Shown here piece by piece: positions 16,441-24,281 of a DNA stretch of 64,000 nt. Both the position numbers and the translations under genes were made by a program. The notes below the pieces were generated by a model that made no database searches, was not told the origin of the DNA, and saw nothing but the letters and a program-made list of their open reading frames with translations. Origin of the DNA: CAZCTC01 sp964501335 (lineage in GTDB: Bacteria > Chloroflexota > Anaerolineae > B4-G1 > SLSP01); NCBI GenBank assembly GCA_964501335.1, contig CAZCTC010000005.1, positions 110,328-174,327 of the forward strand. Reading direction: 5' to 3'. Within the stretch, counting starts at the first letter, position 1; every line of letters begins with the position of its first letter.

Positions 16441-19053
16441 CTATTCCTGAGCCTTGCCTTCTGACCTCAGGGACCGCAAGAACGATTCCGCTACGGTACG
16501 ATTGACCCCACGGAATTGACCCTCTTCTGCTGTCGGCGTGACGATCCCCATATCACTCAACAAATCGATCAACCGTGCCGCACGGGTATAACCAATCCGC
16601 ATCCGCCGCTGCAACAGCGAAACCGAAGCCCGATTTTCCGCCAGCAACACTTCCACAGCCGTCGGCAACAAAGAATCCTCAAAGTTCTGCCCCACCGGCG
16701 TCTCATCCACCAGCTCCGGGAAAAGGGCCGGCTGAACGCCTTTGGACGATTCTCCCGCCGGGGTCGGCAAAACCATCTTCGTCTCCAGAGAACCCGGCTC
16801 AATCGAATCCCGCCAGTGCGCAATCAATCGGTTCAGCTCATCGTCCGAAACAAAGGTCCCCTGCATCCGCAATGGTTGCCCGGCATCCGGCGGCATGAAC
16901 AACATATCGCCGCGGCCCAACAACCGCTCCGCCCCCGGGGTATCCAGAATGACCCGCGAGTCAATCGACGAAGCCACCGCAAAGGCAATCCGCGCCGGGA
17001 AATTCGCCTTGATCAACCCCGTCACCACATCCACGCTCGGTCGCTGCGTCGCAATGATCAAATGAATGCCGGTAGCACGGGCCATCTGCGCCAGGCGACA
17101 GATCACCCGCTCCGTTTCCTCCGGCGCCTGCATCATCATATCGGCCAGTTCGTCCACCATGACCACGATGTAGGGATAAAGAGCATCGCCTTCTTTGGCC
17201 GCCCGCCGGTTGAAATCTTCCACGTTGCGGGCGCCCACCTCGGCAAACCGACGATAGCGGCTGTCCATCTCCCGCATGACCCAACGCAACGCCGGCACCA
17301 CCCGATCCACATCTACAATCACCGGAGCCAGCAAATGCGGAATGCCGCCGTACTGCGTCAACTCCACCCGCTTGGGGTCGACCATCAACATCCGCAGGGT
17401 ATCAGGAGAATTCTGCAACAACAGAGCCGCAATAATCGCATTGATACAGACCGACTTCCCCGAACCGGTGGTGCCCGCAATCAACATATGCGGCATGGAA
17501 CGCAAATCGGCCGATACTGCCTGTCCGGAAACATCCTGTCCCAACGCCAGCCGCAGGCTCCCTTTGAGATGTTCGAAATTTTCCGACTCCATCACATCTC
17601 GCAACGCCACCACGGCCGGCTCGACATTGGGAACCTCGATGCCCACCAACCCTTTGCCCGGCACCGGCGCCTCGATCCGAATGCGCTGCGCCGAAAGCGC
17701 CAGCGCCAGATCGTCGGCCAGCCCCACAATCTTGCTCACCTTCACTTTGGTCGTTTTGTCGCCGCGCGTGGTCACGAAAAGCGGCTCGACCCCAAACTGC
17801 GTCACCGTCGGCCCGCGGTTGATCTCCTTCACTTTAACCGGGGCGCCCAGGCTGGCCAGCGTCTCCTCGATGATCCGAGATTGCTTCCGCAACAGATCCT
17901 GGCTGAAATCCTGCTCGCTGCCCTGTTCCAACAAATCAGCCACCCGCGGCAGCCGCCAGGCCTGCGTGCCCACTGGAGTCGGGGAGATCTTCATCTCACC
18001 ATTACCGTTGCCGTTCCCCAGCCCGTTGCCGGCATTAATCGCCGACGCCGCATTCGGCCGTGCCGCCGCGTTGATCTGCGGCTCATCGCCCGGCTTGCCG
18101 GGCTTCCCCTTACGATTGCTTCCCGCCGCCTCGACCGGCGCAGCCTTCTCCACCGGCTTTTCAACCGGCTTCTCCGCCGGTTTTTCCGGCTCTTCACTGC
18201 CCAACAGCAACGGCTGCCGCGCCGGCACGACATTCACTGGCCGCGCCCCCCCGGTATAGATTGGGGGATCGTCGAAATCAGGCAGCATATCGGAAGGATC
18301 ACGCTGCCGGCCCGACATCAGCATCTCAATCGCCTCCACCGGCGTCAATCCAGCCGTAAACGTAATCACCAAAAACCAGGCCGGAATCAAGACCACAATC
18401 ACCCCGGCCGAGCCGATTGTCTGCTGCCCAACCAGCAACAAATTGGCGCCCAGATAGCCGCCCCCCAACCCGCGTAGAGCCAGATCCAACAAACTGGCTT
18501 TGGGATAAATCCAGGTAGCAACCAAATGCAACGTAATCAAGGCAATAAAAAAGCCAAAAGCAATCCCGGCCACCTGCTTCTTTTCCGGCCAGGGAATCCG
18601 ATCCCCAAACCGGCGTAAGACCAACCAAAACCCGATCGCGCCGATAAACAAGGGCACCACATACATCCCCCAACCAAAACCCTGTTTCAAAAATTCAATC
18701 CAGGGTCCGGTCAAATCTCCCGGCTCTGAAACCATACTGAGAATGGTCAACACCGCCACCAACAACATCCCCCCGCCCAACCAATCGAGCTTCTGATCGG
18801 TCGTCATCTGCAACCGCCACCCCGCCGGCCGGATCTCCTGCCGCCGCCGGCTGCTGCTGGTCCGGCGCGTTCCCGATGAAGAAGAACGCGAGGAAGATGC
18901 AGAACTGGAACGGCGCGGCGCAGGTGTGGTCACCGGAACGGGTGCCGGTGTAGCCGCCGGCGTCGGCGCGGGCGCCGGTTCCTGAGCCGGTGCAGTTGCA
19001 GGCACGGAAGCTTCTATTTCTTGATTGCTATTACTGGCTTTTTTCGTCGGCAT
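16441..19053 (-). CDS. ftsK: DNA translocase FtsK/SpoIIIE
   Basis: This 870-residue septal DNA pump moves chromosome ends during division. Residues 1-80 are a Pro/Ala- and Ser/Arg-rich low-complexity arm; four to five membrane helices follow at roughly 90-235; then a variable linker with KPVEKPVEK repeats. The motor domain has Walker A (IAGTTGSGKS, ~527-534), Walker B (YIVVMVDELADMMM) and the ATP-site motif IIATQRPSVDVVTG. The C-terminal gamma winged helix (RMRIGYTRAARLIDLLSDMGIV) should read KOPS/SRS-type orienting sequences. ATG 19053 is preferred over ATG 19074 because a GAGG site is well spaced before it. It starts 44 bases after radA and is probably in the same operon. Confidence 0.95.
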   Translation of the reverse strand: MPTKKASNSNQEIEASVPATAPAQEPAPAPTPAATPAPVPVTTPAPRRSSSASSSRSSSSGTRRTSSSRRRQEIRPAGWRLQMTTDQKLDWLGGGMLLVAVLTILSMVSEPGDLTGPWIEFLKQGFGWGMYVVPLFIGAIGFWLVLRRFGDRIPWPEKKQVAGIAFGFFIALITLHLVATWIYPKASLLDLALRGLGGGYLGANLLLVGQQTIGSAGVIVVLIPAWFLVITFTAGLTPVEAIEMLMSGRQRDPSDMLPDFDDPPIYTGGARPVNVVPARQPLLLGSEEPEKPAEKPVEKPVEKAAPVEAAGSNRKGKPGKPGDEPQINAAARPNAASAINAGNGLGNGNGNGEMKISPTPVGTQAWRLPRVADLLEQGSEQDFSQDLLRKQSRIIEETLASLGAPVKVKEINRGPTVTQFGVEPLFVTTRGDKTTKVKVSKIVGLADDLALALSAQRIRIEAPVPGKGLVGIEVPNVEPAVVALRDVMESENFEHLKGSLRLALGQDVSGQAVSADLRSMPHMLIAGTTGSGKSVCINAIIAALLLQNSPDTLRMLMVDPKRVELTQYGGIPHLLAPVIVDVDRVVPALRWVMREMDSRYRRFAEVGARNVEDFNRRAAKEGDALYPYIVVMVDELADMMMQAPEETERVICRLAQMARATGIHLIIATQRPSVDVVTGLIKANFPARIAFAVASSIDSRVILDTPGAERLLGRGDMLFMPPDAGQPLRMQGTFVSDDELNRLIAHWRDSIEPGSLETKMVLPTPAGESSKGVQPALFPELVDETPVGQNFEDSLLPTAVEVLLAENRASVSLLQRRMRIGYTRAARLIDLLSDMGIVTPTAEEGQFRGVNRTVAESFLRSLRSEGKAQE

Positions 19054-19096
19054 GATTGCCTCGTCCCTCCCCATTCCGCCCTCAGGGCGGCAAAAA

Positions 19097-20482
19097 TTAA
19101 ATCAAAGCGGCTTCGACGGCCTCCGCCACCGAGCGCACCGGAATCGTTTGCACCGTCTCCGGCACCCGCAGCCGGTTTCGCCCCAGGCTGCGCGGAATGA
19201 TCACCCGCCGGAATCCCAACCGGGCCGCCTCGGTTACCCGCTCTTCCAGCTGGCTCACCGAACGGACTTCTCCCGAAAGTCCCACCTCACCCACCAGCGC
19301 CAGATCCGCCGCCACCGGCCGATCGCGCACCGATGAAGCCAGCGCCACCGCCAGCGGCAAATCCAACGCCGGTTCATCGATCTGCAAGCCACCCACCACA
19401 TTGGCAAAAACATCCTGATCGCCCAAGCGCACCCCAACCCGCCGGCTCAACACGGCCACGGCCAGCAACAACCGGGTAATATCCATTCCATTCGCAGTCC
19501 GGCGAGGATTGCCGAAGCTGGTCGCACTGGAAAGCGCCTGCACTTCCACCAACAGAGGACGCGTCCCTTCCATTGTAACCGCAATCGCCGAACCGGGTAC
19601 ATTCACCATCCGCTCGGCCAGAAACAGCTCCGAAGGATTGGCCACTTCAACCATGCCCTCTTCTCGCATCTCGAACACGCCCACCTCAGAAGTCGCGCCG
19701 AAGCGATTCTTCACGCTCCGCAAGAGCCGATAAGTATGAAAGGGATCGCCTTCCAGATACAGCACCGTATCCACAATATGTTCCAATACCTTCGGCCCGG
19801 CAATCGCCCCTTCTTTCGTGACATGGCCCACCAGAAAAACCGGCACCCCACTCGCCTTGGCCCACCGCTGAAAACGCGAGGCACACTCCCGGATCTGACT
19901 CACACTCCCGGCCGCCGAAGAAAGATCGTCAGCCTGAGCCGTCTGAACCGAATCGATAATCAAGGCCCGCACATCCGGCCGCATCGCATCGGCCTGCGCC
20001 AGCACCGCGCTCACTTCGGTCTCCGGGAGCATAAAGAGATCATCCCCGGGAATACCCAACCGCTGGGCCCGCAATTTGATCTGTCGCGGCGATTCCTCGC
20101 CTGAAGCATAAAGGACCGGATTTGTCGGCGTAGAAAGCAAGGCGGCCACCTGCAACAACAACGTAGACTTGCCGATCCCCGGCTCCCCGCCGATCAATAC
20201 AATAGAACCCGGCACCAGTCCCCCGCCCAACACCCGGGAAAATTCGCCCAACGAAACGGGAATCCGTGCGACATCAGCCAGATCCACCCGGCTCAACGGT
20301 TGAGGCCGGGCGGCAGTATGCGCGCCCGCCGCCGCCGCCGATGATCGCCCGCTGCCGCCTTCCGGCTCCGCCAGCGTCTCATTCAAAGAATCCCAGGCCC
20401 CGCAATGGGGACATTTTCCCATATGCCTGGCAAAGCTCCAACCACATTGCTGACAGACCCATCGCACTTCCGGTTTTGCCAC
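19097..20482 (-). CDS. radA: DNA repair protein RadA/Sms
   Basis: This 461-residue protein helps process recombination intermediates and drives branch migration with RecA. It has an N-terminal C4 zinc finger (CQQCGW...CPHCGAW), a RecA-like ATPase with Walker A (GGEPGIGKSTL), Walker B (VRALIIDSVQ), the RadA-specific KNRFG motif (KNRFGATSEVG) and a C-terminal Lon-like S16 domain. GTG 20482 is chosen: it gives the family-typical start MAKPEVRWVCQQCGW and has AGGAGG just upstream. The ATG at 20533 cannot be used if the promoter is right, because it overlaps the -10 box. A LexA-like box lies in that promoter. Confidence 0.94.
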   Translation of the reverse strand: MAKPEVRWVCQQCGWSFARHMGKCPHCGAWDSLNETLAEPEGGSGRSSAAAAGAHTAARPQPLSRVDLADVARIPVSLGEFSRVLGGGLVPGSIVLIGGEPGIGKSTLLLQVAALLSTPTNPVLYASGEESPRQIKLRAQRLGIPGDDLFMLPETEVSAVLAQADAMRPDVRALIIDSVQTAQADDLSSAAGSVSQIRECASRFQRWAKASGVPVFLVGHVTKEGAIAGPKVLEHIVDTVLYLEGDPFHTYRLLRSVKNRFGATSEVGVFEMREEGMVEVANPSELFLAERMVNVPGSAIAVTMEGTRPLLVEVQALSSATSFGNPRRTANGMDITRLLLAVAVLSRRVGVRLGDQDVFANVVGGLQIDEPALDLPLAVALASSVRDRPVAADLALVGEVGLSGEVRSVSQLEERVTEAARLGFRRVIIPRSLGRNRLRVPETVQTIPVRSVAEAVEAALI

Positions 20483-20528
20483 TGCTCCTCCTCTACCCCC
20501 ACTCCGGCGATTGTCGCCCTGTCCCTTA

Positions 20529-20556
20529 ATCATACCAGAACAAAGGTTCTACGCAA
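20529..20556 (-). promoter_or_regulatory. radA-ftsK promoter with extended -10
   Basis: On the minus strand: TTGCGT (20556-20551), a 16-base spacer, then TGG-TATGAT (-10 at 20534-20529). The -10 overlaps the upstream ATG of the radA frame, which supports the internal GTG start. Confidence 0.65.
20537..20550. promoter_or_regulatory. LexA-like (SOS) box AGAAC-N4-GTTCT in the radA promoter
   Basis: A perfect palindrome AGAAC-AAAG-GTTCT fills most of the spacer between the -35 and -10 boxes. Its core GAAC-N4-GTTC is the known LexA recognition core of Gram-positive bacteria. A repressor here would block polymerase directly. Confidence 0.45.
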
Positions 20557-20642
20557 CTGACCGATTCCAATCAGATCCTTTCTACCCCGAAACAGCGGAA
20601 ATGCAAGCGGCCGCCTGAGATCGTAATTTAAAACGGCAGGAC

Positions 20643-20648
20643 TATAAT
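20643..20648 (+). promoter_or_regulatory. Candidate -10 box for the Mut7-C gene
   Basis: TATAAT at 20643-20648 lies 42 bases before ATG 20690. No good -35 box is seen at the matching distance. Confidence 0.35.
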
Positions 20649-20689
20649 ACATCCATTCCAACATTCCCAAGTCAGGAGGCGCAAAATCT

Positions 20690-21175
20690 ATGATCACTCC
20701 TCCCGGTTTACTGGCTGACGCCATGCTGGGCAAACTGGCCCGCTGGCTTCGTCTACTGGGTTACGACACCCTCTACATCCACGACGATGATGTCATTCTG
20801 GCGGCCCGGGCCCGGGCCGAACAACGCATCTTGCTCACCCGCGACCACGAACTGTCCGAACGGAAAGGGCTGCAAACCATCCTGGTGGCTTCCGGAAAAC
20901 TGGAAGAACAGCTGACCCAGATCCTGACCACGGTCGGGCCGCTCCCTCCCGACACCCCTCCCCGCTGCATGGAATGCAATGTCCCGTTGATCGAAATCAG
21001 CCGCGAAGAAGCGCAGATCGAAGTGCCGCCTTATGTCGCCCAGACCCAGGAGCATTTCCGCCGCTGCCCGCAATGCCGCCGCATCTTCTGGCACGCCACC
21101 CACTGGGAAGGCATTCAAAACCGTCTCACCCAGGTCACGCAACAGCTGGCAGAACAAGATTCCCTCGTGGAATAA
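20690..21175 (+). CDS. Mut7-C RNase-domain (PIN-like, zinc ribbon) protein
   Basis: This 161-residue protein matches the Mut7-C (DUF82) family. The N-terminal PIN-like part starts LADAMLGKLARWLRLLGYDT and contains acidic residues typical of the family (HDDDVILAARARAE, LLTRDHEL). The C-terminal zinc ribbon has four cysteines in two CxxC pairs (CMEC and CPQC), followed by the FWHATHWEGI motif. Members are predicted ribonucleases of uncertain target. ATG 20690 follows AGGAGG by 10 bases. It stands alone between radA (divergent) and rplU. Confidence 0.88.
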   Translation: MITPPGLLADAMLGKLARWLRLLGYDTLYIHDDDVILAARARAEQRILLTRDHELSERKGLQTILVASGKLEEQLTQILTTVGPLPPDTPPRCMECNVPLIEISREEAQIEVPPYVAQTQEHFRRCPQCRRIFWHATHWEGIQNRLTQVTQQLAEQDSLVE

Positions 21176-21193
21176 CTTTGATAAAAACAACAA

Positions 21194-21221
21194 TTGACAA
21201 ATTCACTAAGCCGGTTATAAT
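21194..21221 (+). promoter_or_regulatory. Strong promoter of the rplU-rpmA-rpmE operon
   Basis: TTGACA (21194-21199), a 16-base spacer and TATAAT (21216-21221) are both perfect consensus boxes. Confidence 0.85.
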
Positions 21222-21229
21222 CACTCCGC

Positions 21230-21255
21230 AGCCGACCCCCAAGGGGCGGCTCGCT
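21230..21255 (+). promoter_or_regulatory. Hairpin in the rplU leader
   Basis: AGCCGACCCC pairs with GGGGCGGCT around a CAA loop, with one bulged A. It occupies the short untranslated leader just after the predicted start and just before the GGAGG of rplU, so it could serve autoregulation; this role is inferred. Confidence 0.45.
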
Positions 21256-21279
21256 ATTGTGTAAGGGTGGAGGAACATC

Positions 21280-21597
21280 GTGTACGCAGTGATTAAATCA
21301 GGTACTCACCAGTACAAAGCCACCGTTGGGGGCGAGCTGCTCGTTGAACTGCTCCCCTACGAGGTGGGCACGCAGGTCGCACTTGAAAATGTCTACTTGG
21401 TGGCCGACGGAGAAGAAGTCCAGGTTGGACAACCCGTTATCCCCGGAGCCAAAGTTCTCGCCACGATCGTCGATGAGATCCGCGGGCCAAAAGTCATCAT
21501 CTTCAAATACAAGGCCAAGGAACGCTATCGCCGCCATCAGGGTCACCGCCAGAACTATATGCGCCTGCGCGTGGACGAAATTGTGAAGGGGGCGTAA
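21280..21597 (+). CDS. rplU: Ribosomal protein bL21
   Basis: This 105-residue large-subunit protein binds 23S rRNA. The sequence starts MYAVIKSGTHQYKATVGGEL and ends with the conserved KRRQ-like region GHRQNYMRLRVDEI, with a normal length for the family. It starts at GTG 21280, with GGAGG 7 bases upstream, as the first gene of an operon with rpmA and rpmE. Confidence 0.97.
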   Translation: MYAVIKSGTHQYKATVGGELLVELLPYEVGTQVALENVYLVADGEEVQVGQPVIPGAKVLATIVDEIRGPKVIIFKYKAKERYRRHQGHRQNYMRLRVDEIVKGA

Positions 21598-21599
21598 TC

Positions 21600-21866
21600 A
21601 TGGCACGCAAAAAGAGTGGCAGCACTAACGGACGCGACAGCAACGCTAAGCGCCGCGGCGTCAAGAAGTACGGCGACCAGCGCGTCATCGCTGGTAACAT
21701 TCTGGTCCGGCAAGTGGGCATGCATATCAAACCCGGAATCAACGTCGGCATGGGCAAGGATTTTACCCTCTTCGCCATGACCGATGGTGTGGTGAGCTTC
21801 GATCTGGTTCACGGGCGCAAGCGCGTCAACGTAATCGAACCACTCACCGAAGGAGCAGTTGAATGA
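21600..21866 (+). CDS. rpmA: Ribosomal protein bL27
   Basis: This 88-residue protein reaches the peptidyl-transferase centre with its N-terminal arm. ARKKSGSTNGRDSNAKRRGV and IAGNILVRQVG are the family signature, and no cleavable N-terminal extension of the Firmicutes type is present. It follows rplU by two bases and overlaps rpmE by four (ATGA), so translation is coupled. Confidence 0.97.
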   Translation: MARKKSGSTNGRDSNAKRRGVKKYGDQRVIAGNILVRQVGMHIKPGINVGMGKDFTLFAMTDGVVSFDLVHGRKRVNVIEPLTEGAVE

Positions 21867-22339
21867 GAGCGAAAATTCATCCCCAGTGGTATCCCGAAGC
21901 CAAGGTCACTTGTGCCTGTGGCAACGTGTGGACCATCGGCTCCACGATCAAAGAAATGCGCACCGACGTTTGCTCCAAGTGCCACCCCTTCTTCACGGGT
22001 GAACAGCGCATCGTGGACACGGAAGGGCAGGTTGACCGCTTCATGCGCCGCTTGAGCGCGCGTGAGGAAAGCCTGAAAGAATCTGAGCGCCGCAAGACGC
22101 AGCGCACCTCCCCCGAACTGGCGCTTAACGCTTTGGGCTTGGATCAGAAAACCGAGAAAGTGCTGCGCGAAGCCGGCATCGACAAGGTTGCTGACATCCT
22201 CAAGCGGCTCCAGGAGCAGGGTGATGCCGGGATGACCGACATCAAAGGTTTCGGGCTCAAGCCTCTGGCTGACCTGAAAAAACTCCTGCGTGGACGGGGA
22301 TTTATCCTCCCGGGCGACGAAGCCACGGCTGGCGCGTAA
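21863..22339 (+). CDS. rpmE: Ribosomal protein bL31 fused to an alpha-CTD-like helix-hairpin-helix domain
   Basis: This protein is 158 residues, about twice the usual ~70. Residues 1-~62 are a zinc-binding (C+) bL31: MRAKIHPQWYPEAKVTCACG with Cys17, Cys19, Cys37 and Cys40, FFTGEQRIVDTEGQVDRF. After a charged linker (~63-85), residues ~88-150 resemble the C-terminal domain of RNA polymerase alpha: LGLDQKTEKVLREAGIDKV...DIKGFGLKPLADLKK LLRGRG follows the two helix-hairpin-helix motifs. Alpha-CTD residues that contact DNA are partly changed (Arg265 aligns with Lys; GKKS aligns with GLKP). The tail could bind rRNA or DNA or transcription factors; that is inference. The frame is uninterrupted and ends at a terminator. 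Confidence 0.9.
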   Translation: MRAKIHPQWYPEAKVTCACGNVWTIGSTIKEMRTDVCSKCHPFFTGEQRIVDTEGQVDRFMRRLSAREESLKESERRKTQRTSPELALNALGLDQKTEKVLREAGIDKVADILKRLQEQGDAGMTDIKGFGLKPLADLKKLLRGRGFILPGDEATAGA

Positions 22340-22349
22340 TCAACAGCCC

Positions 22350-22384
22350 AAGGGCAGGAGCATAACGCTCCTGCCCTTTTGATT
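22350..22384 (+). terminator. Terminator of the rplU operon
   Basis: An 11-bp stem (AGGGCAGGAGC with GCTCCTGCCCT), loop ATAAC, then TTTT. It begins 11 bases after the rpmE stop. Confidence 0.9.
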
Positions 22385-22511
22385 TGTTCTCCCCCTTTTC
22401 CGCCCTGACCAAGGTTTCTTATTCAGCCAAATCCAATTTTTCCAAAAACCCGGACCCTATTGAAGAGTTTATTCCCTGAATTAGAAAACATTACTAAGGA
22501 GGCGTCCTATA

Positions 22512-23117
22512 ATGTATGGAGTACCGCGCTCGGGATGGATCGAAGTCATTTGCGGCAGCATGTTCAGCGGCAAAACGGAAGAATTGATCCGTCGTATCCA
22601 TCGGGCCCAAATCGCCCGCCAACAGGTCCAAGTCTTCAAACCGGCTATCGATGCCCGCTACCACACCCAGGCGGTCGCCTCACACAACGGGATGCAATTC
22701 CAGGCCATCCCCGTGAACAATTGTCAGGAATTGCGTCAGAATCTCGATCCAGAAGCCAATGTGATCGCGATCGACGAAATCCAATTCTTCAATGCCGATA
22801 TCGTGGCTCTCTGTAAAGAGCTGGCCGATCAAGGCAAACGGGTGATCTGCACCGGATTGGATATGGATTTCCGCGGCGAGCCCTTCGGCCCCATGCCGCT
22901 GATTCTCGCCGTCGCCGAACAGGTCGACAAATTGCAGGCCATCTGTGTGGTCTGCGGCGGACCCGCCTGCCGTTCCCAACGGTTGATCAACGGCGAACCG
23001 GCCGACTACGACGATCCCATCGTCCTGGTGGGAGCCAGTGAGGTCTACGAAGCCCGTTGCCGGGGCTGCCATGAAGTCCCCCGGCGCCAATTTGCCACAG
23101 TTACTCCCTGTCATTAA
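22512..23117 (+). CDS. tdk: Thymidine kinase
   Basis: This salvage enzyme (201 residues) phosphorylates thymidine to dTMP. It shows P-loop GSMFSGKTEEL, the catalytic DEIQFF motif, GLDMDFRGEPFG, and structural zinc cysteines in pairs (CVVC near residue 150 and CRGC near the end). It is of the bacterial type II tetrameric form. AAGGAGG lies 9-10 bases before ATG 22512. It heads a nucleotide-salvage group with two HPRT genes, each separated by short gaps. Confidence 0.95.
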   Translation: MYGVPRSGWIEVICGSMFSGKTEELIRRIHRAQIARQQVQVFKPAIDARYHTQAVASHNGMQFQAIPVNNCQELRQNLDPEANVIAIDEIQFFNADIVALCKELADQGKRVICTGLDMDFRGEPFGPMPLILAVAEQVDKLQAICVVCGGPACRSQRLINGEPADYDDPIVLVGASEVYEARCRGCHEVPRRQFATVTPCH

Positions 23118-23146
23118 ACCTTAAATAACTGACAAAAGGAGATCCT

Positions 23147-23692
23147 ATGGGCCATCCTATCCCTGATTCAGTCGAAAAGATTTTGTTGGATTCCGCAACC
23201 ATCGAACAACGCGTGCAAGAGCTGGCCGATCAGATCAGCGCCGATTACCATGGAGTTCGCAACGAAGAATTGATCCTGGTAGGAGTCCTGAAGGGATCCT
23301 TTATCTTTATGGCCGACCTGACCCGGCGGCTCACCATTCCCCATCGGGTAGATTTTATAGCCCTTTCCACCTATGCCGAAGGCGCCGAAACCACCGGCGC
23401 CGTACGGTTAATCATGGATACCCGCGCCGACCTTTCCGGTCGTCATATTCTGATTGTCGAAGACATTCTCGATACCGGCTACACCTTACACTATCTACAG
23501 CGCATCTTTCAGGCACGCCAACCGGCCTCGCTGCGCACCTGCGTGCTGCTCAACAAACCGGAGCGCCACCGCATCGAAGTCCCCATCGATTATCTGGGCT
23601 TCACAATTCCTGACATTTGGGTTGTTGGCTACGGACTCGATTATGCCGATCGATTCCGCACATTACCCTATATCGCCGCCCTCAAACACTAA
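23147..23692 (+). CDS. hpt: Hypoxanthine-guanine phosphoribosyltransferase, first of two tandem copies
   Basis: This 181-residue purine-salvage enzyme adds PRPP to hypoxanthine or guanine. The PRPP loop is ILIVEDILDTGYTL, the pyrophosphate loop is VGVLKGSFIF, and the base-binding region is DIWVVGYGLDYADRFRTLPYI. It begins at ATG 23147 with AAGGAG 7 bases upstream. The next gene is a paralogue of equal length, so specialised substrate preference (for example guanine against hypoxanthine or xanthine) is plausible but not shown. Confidence 0.94.
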   Translation: MGHPIPDSVEKILLDSATIEQRVQELADQISADYHGVRNEELILVGVLKGSFIFMADLTRRLTIPHRVDFIALSTYAEGAETTGAVRLIMDTRADLSGRHILIVEDILDTGYTLHYLQRIFQARQPASLRTCVLLNKPERHRIEVPIDYLGFTIPDIWVVGYGLDYADRFRTLPYIAALKH

Positions 23693-23718
23693 GTCAAACC
23701 ATAAGGAGGAGTTGCCCC

Positions 23719-24267
23719 GTGTCCCTTTACGATGATGTGGAAAAAGTATTAGTTTCAGAAGCTGAAATCCAGGCCCGCGTCATAGAAATCGCCGAGGAAA
23801 TGAACAGCATCTACAGCGATGACGACCACCCCTTGCTGGTCTGCATCCTCAAAGGCGCCTTCCTGTTTCTGGCCGATTTGACCCGCCATCTAAACTTCCG
23901 CCATGAACTGGATTTCATGGAAGTTTCCAGCTACGGGCGCTCGACGAAGAGCAGCGGAATTGTGCGTATCTTGCTGGACCTGGAAAACAACATCCAAAAA
24001 CGCCATGTGGTAATTGTCGAAGATATCATTGATTCCGGCCACACGCTGGAGTATATCCTGCGCAACCTGGCCACCCGCAATCCGGCCAGTCTCCGGGTCG
24101 CCACGCTACTCAGTAAACCCAGCCGCCGTGAAGTCGATATCGATGTCGATTTTGTGGGATTTGAAGTACCAGATGAATTTGTCATCGGCTACGGATTGGA
24201 TTACGCAGAAGAGTACCGCAATCTGCCTTTTATCGGGGTGCTCCGACCTGAAGCCTACAGCAAATAA
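23719..24267 (+). CDS. hpt: Hypoxanthine-guanine phosphoribosyltransferase, second tandem copy
   Basis: This 182-residue protein has the same layout as its neighbour: VCILKGAFLF, VVIVEDIIDSGHTL and EFVIGYGLDYAEEYRNLPFI. About a third to a half of aligned positions differ between the copies, so the duplication is old. GTG 23719 is chosen because AAGGAGG lies about 9 bases upstream and the resulting start (MSLYDDVEKVLVSEAEI) fits the family; the longer frame reaching back into the first copy is spurious. Both copies keep all active-site motifs and should be active. Confidence 0.93.
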   Translation: MSLYDDVEKVLVSEAEIQARVIEIAEEMNSIYSDDDHPLLVCILKGAFLFLADLTRHLNFRHELDFMEVSSYGRSTKSSGIVRILLDLENNIQKRHVVIVEDIIDSGHTLEYILRNLATRNPASLRVATLLSKPSRREVDIDVDFVGFEVPDEFVIGYGLDYAEEYRNLPFIGVLRPEAYSK

Positions 24268-24281
24268 TTCCAGGTATCTGC

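Noticed and set aside
16516..18477. Long open frame (653 residues) antisense to ftsK
   Set aside because: It is His/Arg-rich, has no ribosome site or domain, and lies wholly opposite ftsK; GC-rich codon bias explains it.
22460..22816. 118-residue frame overlapping tdk
   Set aside because: It overlaps tdk in another frame, has no domain and is not supported by a ribosome site.
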